From: an archaeon
Lineage (GTDB): Archaea; Nanobdellota; Nanobdellia; Pacearchaeales; GW2011-AR1
Assembly: GCA_018653485.1 (NCBI GenBank)
Contig: JABHZE010000003.1
Location: 47,399 to 111,398 of the forward strand
Direction of reading: 5' to 3'
DNA length: 64,000 bases
The translations under genes and the position numbers were made by a program. This document shows, in pieces, positions 8,272-16,910 of this stretch. Each line of letters starts with the position of its first letter. Position 1 is the stretch's first letter. The notes under the pieces were generated by a model, which was given only the letters and a program-made list of their open reading frames with translations, had not been told where the DNA came from and did no database searches.

Positions 8272-8368
8272 AATATTTAAATGTTTTTGTGTCTCAATAA
8301 CCTAATTTTAAAAAGTATGGTTTCTTCTTTATCTCTAGAGAATTGGGATATTTTAATTGAGGTGAAAA

Positions 8369-10909
8369 ATGATATGTAAAAAAGGAGTGTTTTTTAGTAC
8401 AGATGCGTTAATAGCTCTGATTATAATATTCTTAAGTATCTTAGTTCTTGTTCCATTTGTTAAATATGCTCATAGAGATAGTTTTATTCAATCAGATGTT
8501 AAAGATGTTTTGACTTCTCTTAAAATTGGGGAGATTGATAATGTTTATGTGCAAGAATTAATTGCTCAAGGTAGAATTAGTGATTTAAATAAATCTGTTT
8601 TAGAACAGATTGGAGAATTTTATATAACTGATTTAGATGTTGCTAAAAATTTGGGAGATGAAGTCTTAGATAGTCTTGAAAGTAATGAAAATATTGGGAT
8701 TTGGTATGAAAATACTTTAATTGTTGCTAAAAATACTAGTCCTATTGAAGATGCACAAAATATAGAAGTTGATAGTCAGATAATTAGTGGTATTCAAGAA
8801 GGGGAGAGTGTTACTGGATTTTCAGGAAGAGCTTTTCTCTTAAATAGTGTTCCTAAAAAATATTTTTATTTTGGTGGTTATGTTGGTGATGGTAATATTT
8901 CTATTAATATAAATGGTAGTGGGGAGGTGGAGGGTTTGGATTTAGAAGTGGCGATTAATAAGGATTTTGATATTTATCTTAATGATATTTTTTCAGGGCA
9001 TTATGAAAATGCTTCTTCTAATTTTGTTCCTGCTAATTATGATTTAAGTGCTTATGTTGGTAATATGAATCCTGGTGAAAATACAATTGAATTTAGAGGG
9101 GATAATTTACATATTGCAGGAGGTTATGTTAAAGTAACTTATAGTAATTCTAGTTTAACAAATGGGAATGGAAAATATCATTTTCCAGGTATTGAAGGAT
9201 TGATTAATATTTATGATGGGCTTTATGTTCCTGGAAATCTAACTGATATGGAAATATTTTTACATTTTAATAATAATTTAACTACTTTTTTAAATATTGG
9301 AAATGTTACTGTTTTTAATGGTTCTACCTCTGGAGAAGAGAGTTTTACTATAAATAATTCTTATTTGTCTTCGCGGTTAGATTACGATTCTTTATCTGAA
9401 ACAACTATTCCTTTAAGATTAGGATTAGAAGGTGCGAATTATACTGTTAGTGGAGAGAAAGATGCTGATGTTTTTTCTGTAACTGATATTTCTGGGAGTA
9501 TGGGTGGTGCTTGTTCTGGATATTCTCCTTGGTATTGTTGTTGGTGGGGGGCTGATTGTGGAACTCAATCTGGTTGTGAGGATACTTGTGGTGGAACTTA
9601 TGATGGAGGGCCTTTAGAAGATGCTAAAGAAGCTAACAAAGTTTTTATTAATGCTATTTTAAATAATTCAAATAATCGTGTTGGTTTAGTTGCTTACCAG
9701 ACAGATGCTTATGCTGATGATTTTCATGAATTATCAAATGATAATGAATCATTGATTGATGAGGTAGAAGAATGGGAATCTGGAGGTGGAACTTGTATTT
9801 GTTGTGGTATAAATGAGGCTGTTGAAGATTTAGTTGATAATTCTGATCCTAGTAAATTTAGATCTATTGTTGTTATGAGTGATGGAGAGGCGACTAGAGA
9901 ATGTAATGAGCAAGGAAATACTCCTGATTTAAATGGTAATGGGCAGGCAGATGATGCAGGAGATGATGCTATTCAGGCTGCTTGTGATGCTTATAATGAT
10001 CATGATATGCGTATTTATGCTGTTGGTTTTGGGGGTGGTGCTGATGAAGATACCCTCGAGGGGATTGCTAATTGTGGTAATGGGACTTATCATTATGGGG
10101 ATGTAGATAGTTTGATAGATATTTATAAATTAATTGCAGAAGAAATTATTGATGTGGCTTTTTCTGAGCAGACCACTATAGTTTCTTCAAATTTGTTTAG
10201 TAAATTATATCCTGATTCTTATATTAGTTTTGATTATGAAGCTCCTGATAATGAGTATGGTTTAATTACAATTAATGAGGAAGGATTTTCAGATAGTTAT
10301 GAAGGTTATTTTGAAGTTCCTGATAATTCAAGTGTTTCTGAGGCAAGAGTTATTTCTTATTCTGGTTCAAGATGGACAGATAATGTTGATTTAAATGGTA
10401 ATTCTATTTATGATTTGTCTAATTATGGGAGTGATTATGTTCAGTTTGGTGATCCTTATGCAATTAATTTGCCGTCGGGTTTAGTTGAAAGTAATAATAC
10501 TGTGAGAGTTACTACTGGTTTGTCTCCTGATAATTCTAGTGAAGGTTCTATACATAATAAAATAATTTATAATTTAGTTAGAAATTTTGTTGCTTATTCA
10601 AGTATTTCATCTTTTTCAGAGGGGTGTTCATGGTATTTAGAATTTGAGGATGATAGTAATCTTACTGTTAGTATTCCTTTAAATTATTCTGGAAGTAATT
10701 CTTGCGAGTATAGTGAAAGTGTAAGGGCGTATGATGTGAATGATGCCATACAATCAGCTGTTTATAACTTGTTAGAATTATTAGATTTTTATAATGATGG
10801 TAAATTAGATGTTAAATTTACAGAACAAGATTTTGCAATAAGTTCTTCTCAAATAATTGGGATTCCTTATGGATGGAGTAGTGAAATTCAAATTAGGAGG
10901 TGGTATTGA
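8369..10909 (+). CDS. large surface protein with class III-like N-terminus and VWA domain
   Basis: An 846-residue secreted or pilus-tip-like protein. The N-terminus (KKGVFFSTDALIALIIIF) looks like a pilin-type hydrophobic segment. A von Willebrand factor A domain spans about residues 365-590, with the MIDAS start DISGS at about 373-377 and VVMSDGEA near 500. A Cys/Trp-rich insertion follows the MIDAS, and DLNGNGQADDAGDD near 520 resembles a calcium loop. A good ribosome binding site (GAGGTGAAAA) precedes the ATG. In bacterial and archaeal pili, VWA proteins act as tip adhesins; by context this is probably the adhesin of the first pilus locus. Confidence 0.85.
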   Translation: MICKKGVFFSTDALIALIIIFLSILVLVPFVKYAHRDSFIQSDVKDVLTSLKIGEIDNVYVQELIAQGRISDLNKSVLEQIGEFYITDLDVAKNLGDEVLDSLESNENIGIWYENTLIVAKNTSPIEDAQNIEVDSQIISGIQEGESVTGFSGRAFLLNSVPKKYFYFGGYVGDGNISININGSGEVEGLDLEVAINKDFDIYLNDIFSGHYENASSNFVPANYDLSAYVGNMNPGENTIEFRGDNLHIAGGYVKVTYSNSSLTNGNGKYHFPGIEGLINIYDGLYVPGNLTDMEIFLHFNNNLTTFLNIGNVTVFNGSTSGEESFTINNSYLSSRLDYDSLSETTIPLRLGLEGANYTVSGEKDADVFSVTDISGSMGGACSGYSPWYCCWWGADCGTQSGCEDTCGGTYDGGPLEDAKEANKVFINAILNNSNNRVGLVAYQTDAYADDFHELSNDNESLIDEVEEWESGGGTCICCGINEAVEDLVDNSDPSKFRSIVVMSDGEATRECNEQGNTPDLNGNGQADDAGDDAIQAACDAYNDHDMRIYAVGFGGGADEDTLEGIANCGNGTYHYGDVDSLIDIYKLIAEEIIDVAFSEQTTIVSSNLFSKLYPDSYISFDYEAPDNEYGLITINEEGFSDSYEGYFEVPDNSSVSEARVISYSGSRWTDNVDLNGNSIYDLSNYGSDYVQFGDPYAINLPSGLVESNNTVRVTTGLSPDNSSEGSIHNKIIYNLVRNFVAYSSISSFSEGCSWYLEFEDDSNLTVSIPLNYSGSNSCEYSESVRAYDVNDAIQSAVYNLLELLDFYNDGKLDVKFTEQDFAISSSQIIGIPYGWSSEIQIRRWY

Positions 10910-10911
10910 GA

Positions 10912-11814
10912 ATGAATAAAAAAGGTATGTTTTTTACTGCTTTAGCAATTAGTATCTTATCTGTTTTTGTTTTAGGTTATGGAATTTATTTAATTAATGA
11001 TGAAAGAGTTTCTATAAATAAAAGAGTTGATACAATGAATAATTTTGTTTCTATGATTGAAGATGATTTGCCTAGAAAATTATATATTTCTGGATTTAGA
11101 AGTGTTTTTTTATTTGAAAAAAGAATTGTAGAGAGTGGAAGTTATATTGATGATGTTGAAAATAGGTTTAATGAATTATTTTTTAATGGAACTTTATATG
11201 GTTCTGATGAAGGGCTAATGAATGGAATTATTTTTTCTGATATAGAGAGTAATTATAATGATGCTGGAAACAGGATAAATGTTGATGTTAATTTTTCAAA
11301 TCCTGTTGTGAATATTAGTCAAGAAGATTCTTGGAGAATTAAAATTAGTATTGTTATGGATGTTTTGATTAATGATAAAAGTGGTTTAGCCTTATGGAAT
11401 AGGACTTACACTGGGGAAAATTATGTTTCTGTTCAAGGTTTTGAGGATCCTCTTTATTTAATTAAGAGTAATGGATTAATTGTGCATCCTATAAATAAAA
11501 CAGTGTATACTACATTTGTAACTGGAGGGAATGCTAGTAATTTGTTGAGTCATACTCGAAATGGTTATTATAAAAATTCAACTAGTGCCCCTAGTTTTTT
11601 GCAGAGATTAGAAGGTGATTTAAGTGCTAATGAAAATGGAATTGAGTCATTAGTTTATCTTCCTGATTTGTCTACTCAAGGAATTAGTACAAAAGAAAAA
11701 TCAGTTGTTGATTATATTTATTTTTCTACTGATAATCCTGCTTTTAGTAGTGTTGCTGGAATGCCTTCTTGGTTTAGATTAGATAATGAGCATTTAGATG
11801 ATTATGGGTTGTGA
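10912..11814 (+). CDS. pilus-locus protein with single N-terminal membrane segment
   Basis: A 300-residue protein starting MNKKGMFFTALAISILSVFVLGYGIYL, which is again a short basic leader plus a pilin-type hydrophobic helix, then a long extracellular domain. AGGAGGTGG ends a few bases before the chosen ATG at 10912; this ribosome binding site overlaps the stop of the VWA gene and decides the start over an in-frame GTG 12 bases earlier. Its tight coupling to the VWA protein suggests a partner in the same surface structure. No known domain recognised. Confidence 0.75.
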   Translation: MNKKGMFFTALAISILSVFVLGYGIYLINDERVSINKRVDTMNNFVSMIEDDLPRKLYISGFRSVFLFEKRIVESGSYIDDVENRFNELFFNGTLYGSDEGLMNGIIFSDIESNYNDAGNRINVDVNFSNPVVNISQEDSWRIKISIVMDVLINDKSGLALWNRTYTGENYVSVQGFEDPLYLIKSNGLIVHPINKTVYTTFVTGGNASNLLSHTRNGYYKNSTSAPSFLQRLEGDLSANENGIESLVYLPDLSTQGISTKEKSVVDYIYFSTDNPAFSSVAGMPSWFRLDNEHLDDYGL

Positions 11815-11857
11815 AATTTTTCAATAAGTTTTTATAGTTTTATTCTCTAGTTGAATT

Positions 11858-12241
11858 ATGGAAAGAGGGATATTGATTTTTTTTATTGCATTAGTGATAG
11901 GAGTAGGTTTGGGTATGTTTTTTTATTCTAATGAAATTGATAATTTTTTTGAGAGTGATGGAGGCTCTTCAAATAGAGAGGGGTTAGATGATCCAAGTGA
12001 TTTAAGTGATGGTTCTGGTTTAGACGGAGATTCTAGTTTAGGAGGTGGTTTAGGTATTGATTCTGAAGGGGGTTCTGATAGTGGTGGAGGTATTGGAAGT
12101 AATCTTCCAGATGGATTGGATTTAAGTATGATTGAAGAAAGTTCGTGTGGGTTTTATTTTGATGAATATGATATTTGCGGAGGGGTTTGTGAAGAAGGTG
12201 AATGTGTTAGTGAAGGTAGGAGTTGTTATTGCAAAAAGTGA
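11858..12241 (+). CDS. small membrane-anchored Cys-rich protein
   Basis: A 127-residue protein with three visible parts: an N-terminal membrane segment (about residues 4-24), a Gly/Ser/Asp linker (about 33-88) and a compact C-terminal Cys cluster with seven Cys in the last ~32 residues. It looks like a disulfide-rich knob on a flexible stalk outside the membrane. It closes the plus-strand part of the first pilus locus. No family recognised. Confidence 0.7.
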   Translation: MERGILIFFIALVIGVGLGMFFYSNEIDNFFESDGGSSNREGLDDPSDLSDGSGLDGDSSLGGGLGIDSEGGSDSGGGIGSNLPDGLDLSMIEESSCGFYFDEYDICGGVCEEGECVSEGRSCYCKK

Positions 12242-12272
12242 TTTTTTCTAAGATTTATTCTTTTTTTTTGGG

Positions 12273-12282
12273 AAAGGTATAT
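12273..12282 (+). promoter_or_regulatory. TATA box of the 12.3-kb RNA
   Basis: GTATATAAAG is a near-ideal archaeal TATA box. It lies about 26-30 bases before the first base of the closing stem of the RNA described next, the correct distance for transcription start there. No ribosome binding site or open frame follows. Confidence 0.65.
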
Positions 12283-12303
12283 AAAGGAGTGATGGTTAAT
12301 AAT

Positions 12304-12538
12304 TATTAGATCGGTAATCCGGTTGCTCTGAAAAGAGTGTGTGATGACAGCCTCTATTAAGGTTCAATAATTAATTTAAAGAACGGGCGAAATCTTTAAA
12401 TGAAATATATCCTTGTTAAGCTATGTTACTATACGAAAAAAAACTTTAAAACAAAATTGGAAAATTAGTTTTGAATCAATTAGTTTAAGTTATTTTTCAA
12501 CTGTGCCCAATTACTGATTACCGATCTACTTTTTTTAT
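12304..12538 (+). ncRNA. unassigned structured RNA with kink-loop motif
   Basis: The stretch is non-coding, starts at the distance expected from a strong TATA box, and ends in a T-run (about 12531-12537). The ends pair perfectly: AGATCGGTAAT near 12309 with ATTACCGATCT near 12519. Inside, GGGC near 12386 may pair with GCCC near 12507. The segment GCTCTGA...TGATGACAGC near 12327-12352 has the CUGA/UGAUGA pattern of an L7Ae-binding kink-loop. The conserved RNase P RNA core (GAGGAAAGUCC) is absent. A single ~230-nt RNA with an L7Ae site is therefore likely, but its class is unknown to me. Confidence 0.6.
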
Positions 12539-12748
12539 TAATTGATTGATGATTAGTGGGGAGATATATTTGAGAGAGATGGATGAGAGTGAGTGGGAGA
12601 TATATTTAAGATGAATTGTTGAGAGGATTTTGGTTAGTGGAGATTATTTATATTGATGTTGAAAGAGTTTTATTGAGGGGGATTTGTAAATATTTATTAA
12701 GTCTTAATTATTAGTATTTAATAATTAGATTATGAAATATAGGTGAAA

Positions 12749-13633
12749 ATGGAAAAAAATAATATTGGAAAGATTAGTGAAGATTTGAAAAATGGGGTTA
12801 AAATGATTGCTATGATTGCTCCTAGTTTTGTTGTTGATTTTAGTTATCCTTCTATATTGAATAGGTTGGATGATTTGGGATTTGATAAATCTGTTGAATT
12901 AACTTTTGGTGCTAAGATGATTAATAGAGAGTATCATAAGAAACTTAAGAAGGCTAAGGGATTGGTTATTTCAAGTCCTTGTCCGGGGATTGTTAGTACT
13001 ATTAAAACTAGATATCCTCAATATGTTAAGAATTTGATTTTGGTTGATAGTCCTTTGGTTGCTACTGCTAAGATTTGTAAGAAAACTTATCCAACACATA
13101 AGACTTGTTTTATTAGTCCTTGTGATTTTAAGAAGATTGAATGTGAGGCTTGTAAGTATGTAGATTATGTAATTGATTATGAGCAACTTAAGGAAATGTT
13201 TAGGAAGAGAAAAATAGGGAAAGATAATAAGTGTGTTTTATTTGATAGGTTTTATAATGATTATACCAAGGTTTATCCTCTTTCAGGTGGGTTGGCTAAG
13301 ACTGCCCATATTAAAGGTTTGATTAAAGAAGATGAGTTTTTAGATATTGATGGGATTAAGAATGTTATGAAATTTTTAGATAATCCTGATCCTAAAATAA
13401 AGTTTTTAGATGTTTTATTTTGTAATGGTGGATGTATTGGAGGGCCTCATACAAATCAGAAGTTGAGTATTAAACAAAAGAGAGAGAAGGTTATGAAGTA
13501 TTTAGAGAAGTCAAAAGATGAAGATATTCCTGAAGATAGGAAGGGGTTGATTGTAAAGGCTAAAGGGTTGAAGTTTAGTGGGGATGTTTGGTGGGTGAAG
13601 AAAGGTAGTAAGGGTTTGATTGAGAAGAAATAA
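12749..13633 (+). CDS. reduced [FeFe]-hydrogenase-like protein
   Basis: A 294-residue protein matching the large-subunit H-cluster domain of [FeFe] hydrogenases without the N-terminal ferredoxin domains. The three motif regions are visible: L1 SSPCPGIV (Cys78), L2 ISPCDFKKIE (Cys125) and L3 FCNGGCIGGP (Cys225, Cys229). These keep the four cluster-ligand Cys. The proton-transfer Cys of the usual TSCCP motif is replaced by Pro, and the Met before the L3 Cys is absent, so it may be a sensory or non-hydrogenase variant. Start chosen at ATG 12749 because AGGTG stands just before it. Activity would need maturases, none of which are in this window. Confidence 0.75.
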   Translation: MEKNNIGKISEDLKNGVKMIAMIAPSFVVDFSYPSILNRLDDLGFDKSVELTFGAKMINREYHKKLKKAKGLVISSPCPGIVSTIKTRYPQYVKNLILVDSPLVATAKICKKTYPTHKTCFISPCDFKKIECEACKYVDYVIDYEQLKEMFRKRKIGKDNKCVLFDRFYNDYTKVYPLSGGLAKTAHIKGLIKEDEFLDIDGIKNVMKFLDNPDPKIKFLDVLFCNGGCIGGPHTNQKLSIKQKREKVMKYLEKSKDEDIPEDRKGLIVKAKGLKFSGDVWWVKKGSKGLIEKK

Positions 13634-13645
13634 ATTTTATTTAGA

Positions 13646-14521
13646 TTAATAAACAATAACCAAAATAGCACCTGCAGTCATTATTGCTGTGGCAATTGCT
13701 TTTGTGATTAAATTATGTTCTTTGAATAATCTTCCTCCGATTATTACTGCGAAGAAGACTGAGATTCTTTTAATTGAAAGAACTAGTGCTACTGGGGCTA
13801 TTTTAACTGCATGTATTTGAGTGTATCTATAGATTATTGTTAAGATTGAGATTGTTAAGATTATTTTCCAAGAATGTTTTATTGAATGTTTTAGGTCTTT
13901 GGTTTTTCTTGTTGAGAGAAGGAATGTTATAAAAATTATTGCTAGGAAAAGGTGTTGGAATGCCATGAATCCATTTACTGGAACTTTGAAATTTTTAAGA
14001 AGTGCTTTGTCTAGAATAGATGTTGTTGTGAAAAGTATTAATGCTATTATGATGTAATAATATCCTTTTGATTTGAATAGACTCTTTATTGGGTCAATGA
14101 ATTTTTGATTTTGTTTTAATTGTAAGACATAGGTTCCTGCTAATAAAAGAAACATTCCTAAAATTTCAAATTGTGTTAGAGATTCTTGTAAAAATATTAA
14201 TGCCCCTAGTGCAACTAATCCTGGAGTTAGGACTAATAGGGGGAGGGCGTTGCTTAGTTCTAGGTTTTTAATTCCTAACATTACACAAAGAAATGCTAAT
14301 GCTCCTAAGAATGATTTAATGAAAAGAACTAGGAGTCCTGAAGTTGTTAGTGTTGAGAAATCTGTGAAAAAGAAAAAAGGGATTGCTAAGATAAGATTAA
14401 ATATTGCAAAGAGTGTTGAGAAGGATAGTGCGTTTTCTTTGAATAATGCTTTTTTTTCAAAGATTGCTGCTGTTGCTGAAAATAATGCTGATGTTAATGC
14501 TAGGAAATACCATTGAATCAT
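13646..14521 (-). CDS. EamA-family (DMT) membrane transporter
   Basis: A 291-residue protein with about ten membrane segments in two homologous halves, typical of the drug/metabolite transporter superfamily. The first half carries the family pattern (SALFSATAAIFEKKAL, then LSNALPLLVLTPGLVALGALIFLQE) and the second repeats it (IAPVALVLSIKRISVFFAVIIGGRLFKE). Substrate cannot be predicted. It overlaps the preceding DTD2 gene by four bases and converges with the hydrogenase-like gene. Confidence 0.85.
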   Translation of the reverse strand: MIQWYFLALTSALFSATAAIFEKKALFKENALSFSTLFAIFNLILAIPFFFFTDFSTLTTSGLLVLFIKSFLGALAFLCVMLGIKNLELSNALPLLVLTPGLVALGALIFLQESLTQFEILGMFLLLAGTYVLQLKQNQKFIDPIKSLFKSKGYYYIIIALILFTTTSILDKALLKNFKVPVNGFMAFQHLFLAIIFITFLLSTRKTKDLKHSIKHSWKIILTISILTIIYRYTQIHAVKIAPVALVLSIKRISVFFAVIIGGRLFKEHNLITKAIATAIMTAGAILVIVY

Positions 14522-15339
14522 TTTTCAATATTTGTTGTCCTCTTATATGTTAATCCTAAATCTTCTATGGTATTTATTACTTGTTGTCTTTGTTCTGATT
14601 TTCCACATCCTTTCCAATCAATAAGAACTTCTTTTATTTGTTCCTTGGTTTTTTCTTCTGCTTGTTGTAGCATTGATGGGGTGATTGGTAAGGCGTGCTG
14701 AGGAATTATATGTGAGATTGCATAGTTAGAGTTGAGTTGGATTTTGTTAAATACTGGTGCATAATGAGGGCCTCCGATTCCTATTGCTGTAATGGTATTT
14801 ACAAAATTTTTTTTGTCAAAATTTTGCAAGGAGAGAATAGTTTTAGCTACAATTTTTGCTGCATTTTCATCTAACCATTCTGGTTCTTGACTTCCTAATT
14901 CAATAAATATGCAAGGGATTTCTGTTAAAGGTCCGTGATGAGTTACTTCTAATGTAATGTTATATTCTTTTGTTAGTGTTTTTTTGTCTTTTTCATAATT
15001 TTTGTTTAATTGTTGGAAAAGATATTTAAGAACATATGCAGAGGTTGGGCAGATTTTTCCTGGTTGCCCTCCTAAATCTGCTGAACGCCAATTTCCAGGA
15101 GCATGGAGGCAGAGTGAGGGATTTCCTTTTTCTGATTTATGAGTTGATGCAAAAACTAAGAGGTCTATGTTTTTGAATTCAGGAAATGTTTTTGAATTAA
15201 GATTTTCTGAGAAGATTGTTTCTTTTTTTAATTTTATAATTGGGGTTTGAGGTGTGAATGCTAGTTTTTGAAATTGTTGAACTATGTTATTTCCTGCTTG
15301 GTTTTTTTCATGATACGCTATTGCAAATCTTATTGGCAT
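14518..15339 (-). CDS. dtdA: D-aminoacyl-tRNA deacylase, archaeal type (DTD2)
   Basis: Hydrolyses D-amino acids from mischarged tRNA. The 273-residue protein carries the family landmarks of archaeal/plant DTD2 (GEK1): FASTHKSEKGNPSLCLHAPGNW-type segment with its Ser and His, then EVTHHGP, ELGSQEPEW and GIGGPHYAP. Length is normal. Its stop overlaps the start of the downstream EamA gene, so the two are translated together. This enzyme occurs in archaea and plants, which supports the archaeal assignment. Confidence 0.93.
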   Translation of the reverse strand: MPIRFAIAYHEKNQAGNNIVQQFQKLAFTPQTPIIKLKKETIFSENLNSKTFPEFKNIDLLVFASTHKSEKGNPSLCLHAPGNWRSADLGGQPGKICPTSAYVLKYLFQQLNKNYEKDKKTLTKEYNITLEVTHHGPLTEIPCIFIELGSQEPEWLDENAAKIVAKTILSLQNFDKKNFVNTITAIGIGGPHYAPVFNKIQLNSNYAISHIIPQHALPITPSMLQQAEEKTKEQIKEVLIDWKGCGKSEQRQQVINTIEDLGLTYKRTTNIEK

Positions 15340-15340
15340 T

Positions 15341-15760
15341 TTATCTTTTGATTATTTTATTGTTTATTATATCTTTAGTTGTTAAGACTTTAACTTTATT
15401 TTGTTTTTGAAAGTGTTTATCATCAGACCAAATAGGACAATTAAAAGTTAGTGCAGTTGCTATAAAAATTACATCATTAGGATCTATTTTTTCAATAATC
15501 TTTTTTGCTTCTTCTCTATTTTCAATTATTCTTTTAGTTCTTATAATCTTAACTTTTTTTAATAATCTTAATAAAAGTATATTAAATTCATAATCTGTTA
15601 ATTTGGATTTTCTTAATATTTCTTTTTTATGATTAAATATCTCTTCAAACTCAAATTCTGGGAATAATAAATTATATTTAAAATTAAAAATTAATTCTCT
15701 TGTGAGATTATCTCTGATTAATGCAGATATGAAAATATTTGTATCAATTACTATATCCAT
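15341..15760 (-). CDS. PIN-domain toxin (VapC-like)
   Basis: A 139-residue PIN-fold ribonuclease. The acidic residues are in place: VIDTNIF near the N-terminus, a central Glu in FEEIF, and DPNDVIFIATAL followed by WSDDKHF near the C-terminus. Such enzymes usually cut tRNA or rRNA. Its start lies inside the end of the ribbon-helix-helix gene upstream (17-base overlap), the normal VapBC order. Confidence 0.85.
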   Translation of the reverse strand: MDIVIDTNIFISALIRDNLTRELIFNFKYNLLFPEFEFEEIFNHKKEILRKSKLTDYEFNILLLRLLKKVKIIRTKRIIENREEAKKIIEKIDPNDVIFIATALTFNCPIWSDDKHFQKQNKVKVLTTKDIINNKIIKR

Positions 15761-15974
15761 TAAATCTTAAACCTGCTCTAGTTTTTATTTTTTTGCTTAT
15801 TTCATCTACATCTTTTTGTGTTAATTTGCTTTTAGAAGCAATCCGATTCATTTCTTCTAGATCATTTATTCTTTGTTCTATTGCTCTTCTTGCAATTTCG
15901 CTCCACCTAATTTCAGTTATTTGTTTCATTTTTTTATGAAGTTCTTCAGGAATTGAAAGTGTTATGTTTGGCAT
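15744..15974 (-). CDS. ribbon-helix-helix antitoxin (VapB-like)
   Basis: A 76-residue antitoxin. The ribbon-helix-helix DNA-binding pattern MPNITLSIPEELHKKM is at the N-terminus, followed by a toxin-binding helical region. An upstream in-frame ATG at 16016 would add 14 residues encoded by the operator palindrome, so I chose the ATG at 15974, which leaves the palindrome in the promoter. It precedes and overlaps the PIN toxin gene. Confidence 0.8.
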   Translation of the reverse strand: MPNITLSIPEELHKKMKQITEIRWSEIARRAIEQRINDLEEMNRIASKSKLTQKDVDEISKKIKTRAGLRFNGYSN

Positions 15975-15993
15975 TTTGTTTGTTTTTATTTTA

Positions 15994-16020
15994 CACATAT
16001 ATATGTGATTACACATATAT
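15994..16020. promoter_or_regulatory. overlapping palindromic operators of VapBC
   Basis: Two nested inverted repeats lie 20-46 bases before the VapB start: CACATATATATGTG, and ATATATGTG plus ATTA plus CACATATAT. They share the TATATGTG half-site, as expected for cooperative binding of ribbon-helix-helix dimers. They also overlap a TATA-like sequence on the minus strand. Confidence 0.65.
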
Positions 16021-16031
16021 AAGGTTTTTGG

Positions 16032-16586
16032 TTATCTCCTAACCTCCTTACCCTCAATAATTAATGTTGAAGGTTTTCCTGTTAATGGGCCTTGGTTTAT
16101 GATTATGTCTACTTGTTTTTCTATTTTTTTAGGGATTTCATTTATGTTTATTATTGGGGGTTGTCCTGCTAGATTTACTGAAGTAGTGATGAATGGTTTT
16201 TCTGATTTTTGGATTTGTTTTGTTAGAGGGTTTTTTGGGATTCTTATTCCTATTGTTTCTGTTTTTGAAATATGTGTTAAGAATTTGGGATTTTGTTTTT
16301 TTAGGATTAATGTGTAAGGGCCTGGGAGATATTTGTTTAACTTCATAGTTGAGGGAATTTGGCAGTTTTCTTTTATCCATTTAATTGATGGAGCAATTAT
16401 TGAAATAGGTTTATCTTTATCTCTTGATTTTATTGATTTTATTTTGCTTACTGCTTTTTTGTTTTCTGCATCACAACCTAATCCATAAATTGTATCTGTT
16501 GGATAGATAAATATTTTTCCTTGTTGGATTTTTTGGATTAATGTTTTGGTAGGTATTTTTGATATGGTTTTTTCTTGTTTTTCCAT
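16032..16586 (-). CDS. Sua5/YrdC threonylcarbamoyl-AMP synthase
   Basis: Makes L-threonylcarbamoyladenylate for the t6A37 modification of tRNA. The 184-residue protein is a YrdC domain: IFIYPTDTIYGLGCDAENKKAV at the N-terminus, the KSRDKDKPISI motif, LPGPYTLIL, IGIRIPKNPLTKQI, and the SVNLAGQPPI segment. It lacks the extra C-terminal Sua5 domain, so it is the short YrdC form. It is encoded alone, next to VapBC on the same strand. Confidence 0.92.
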   Translation of the reverse strand: MEKQEKTISKIPTKTLIQKIQQGKIFIYPTDTIYGLGCDAENKKAVSKIKSIKSRDKDKPISIIAPSIKWIKENCQIPSTMKLNKYLPGPYTLILKKQNPKFLTHISKTETIGIRIPKNPLTKQIQKSEKPFITTSVNLAGQPPIININEIPKKIEKQVDIIINQGPLTGKPSTLIIEGKEVRR

Positions 16587-16619
16587 AGGTTTTAAAAGTT
16601 AGATTTGTTTAATAAGTTT

Positions 16620-16871
16620 ATGATGGAAGGAGTAATTAAATGGGTATTATATTTGTTAGTATTTGCTACAAGTTATCCAGTTGGAATTTGGTTGAAAAAA
16701 GTTTGTAGTGATGAAGTTAAAAGTTGGGAGAGTAGATTGAAAGGCATGATTGTTATTAGTATTGTTTTAATTGGAGTTATTTTGTTTTTAGATTTTGCTT
16801 ATAAAGTTGAAGTTGTTTTGAGTTTATTGTATGTTATTCTTGTTAATCTAGTTGTTTTAAGGAAGAAATAA
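16620..16871 (+). CDS. small three-segment membrane protein
   Basis: An 83-residue protein with three predicted membrane helices (VIKWVLYLLVFATSYPVGIWL, then two more to the C-terminal LRKK). Start chosen at the first of two adjacent ATG codons. It is divergent from the Sua5 gene with only ~33 bases between. No family recognised. Confidence 0.55.
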   Translation: MMEGVIKWVLYLLVFATSYPVGIWLKKVCSDEVKSWESRLKGMIVISIVLIGVILFLDFAYKVEVVLSLLYVILVNLVVLRKK

Positions 16872-16910
16872 AACCTAAACATATTTATATGAAAAAAGAT
16901 AATTAATTCT

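Noticed and set aside
12304-12538. RNase P RNA
   Set aside because: The size and TATA box fit, but the conserved GAGGAAAGUCC and ACAGAAA cores are absent.
12556-12610. Possible regulatory direct repeat (GTGGGAGATATATTT-like, two copies)
   Set aside because: Two short imperfect copies in AT-rich DNA; not enough to assign a function. The 12539-12748 stretch holds no supported gene.
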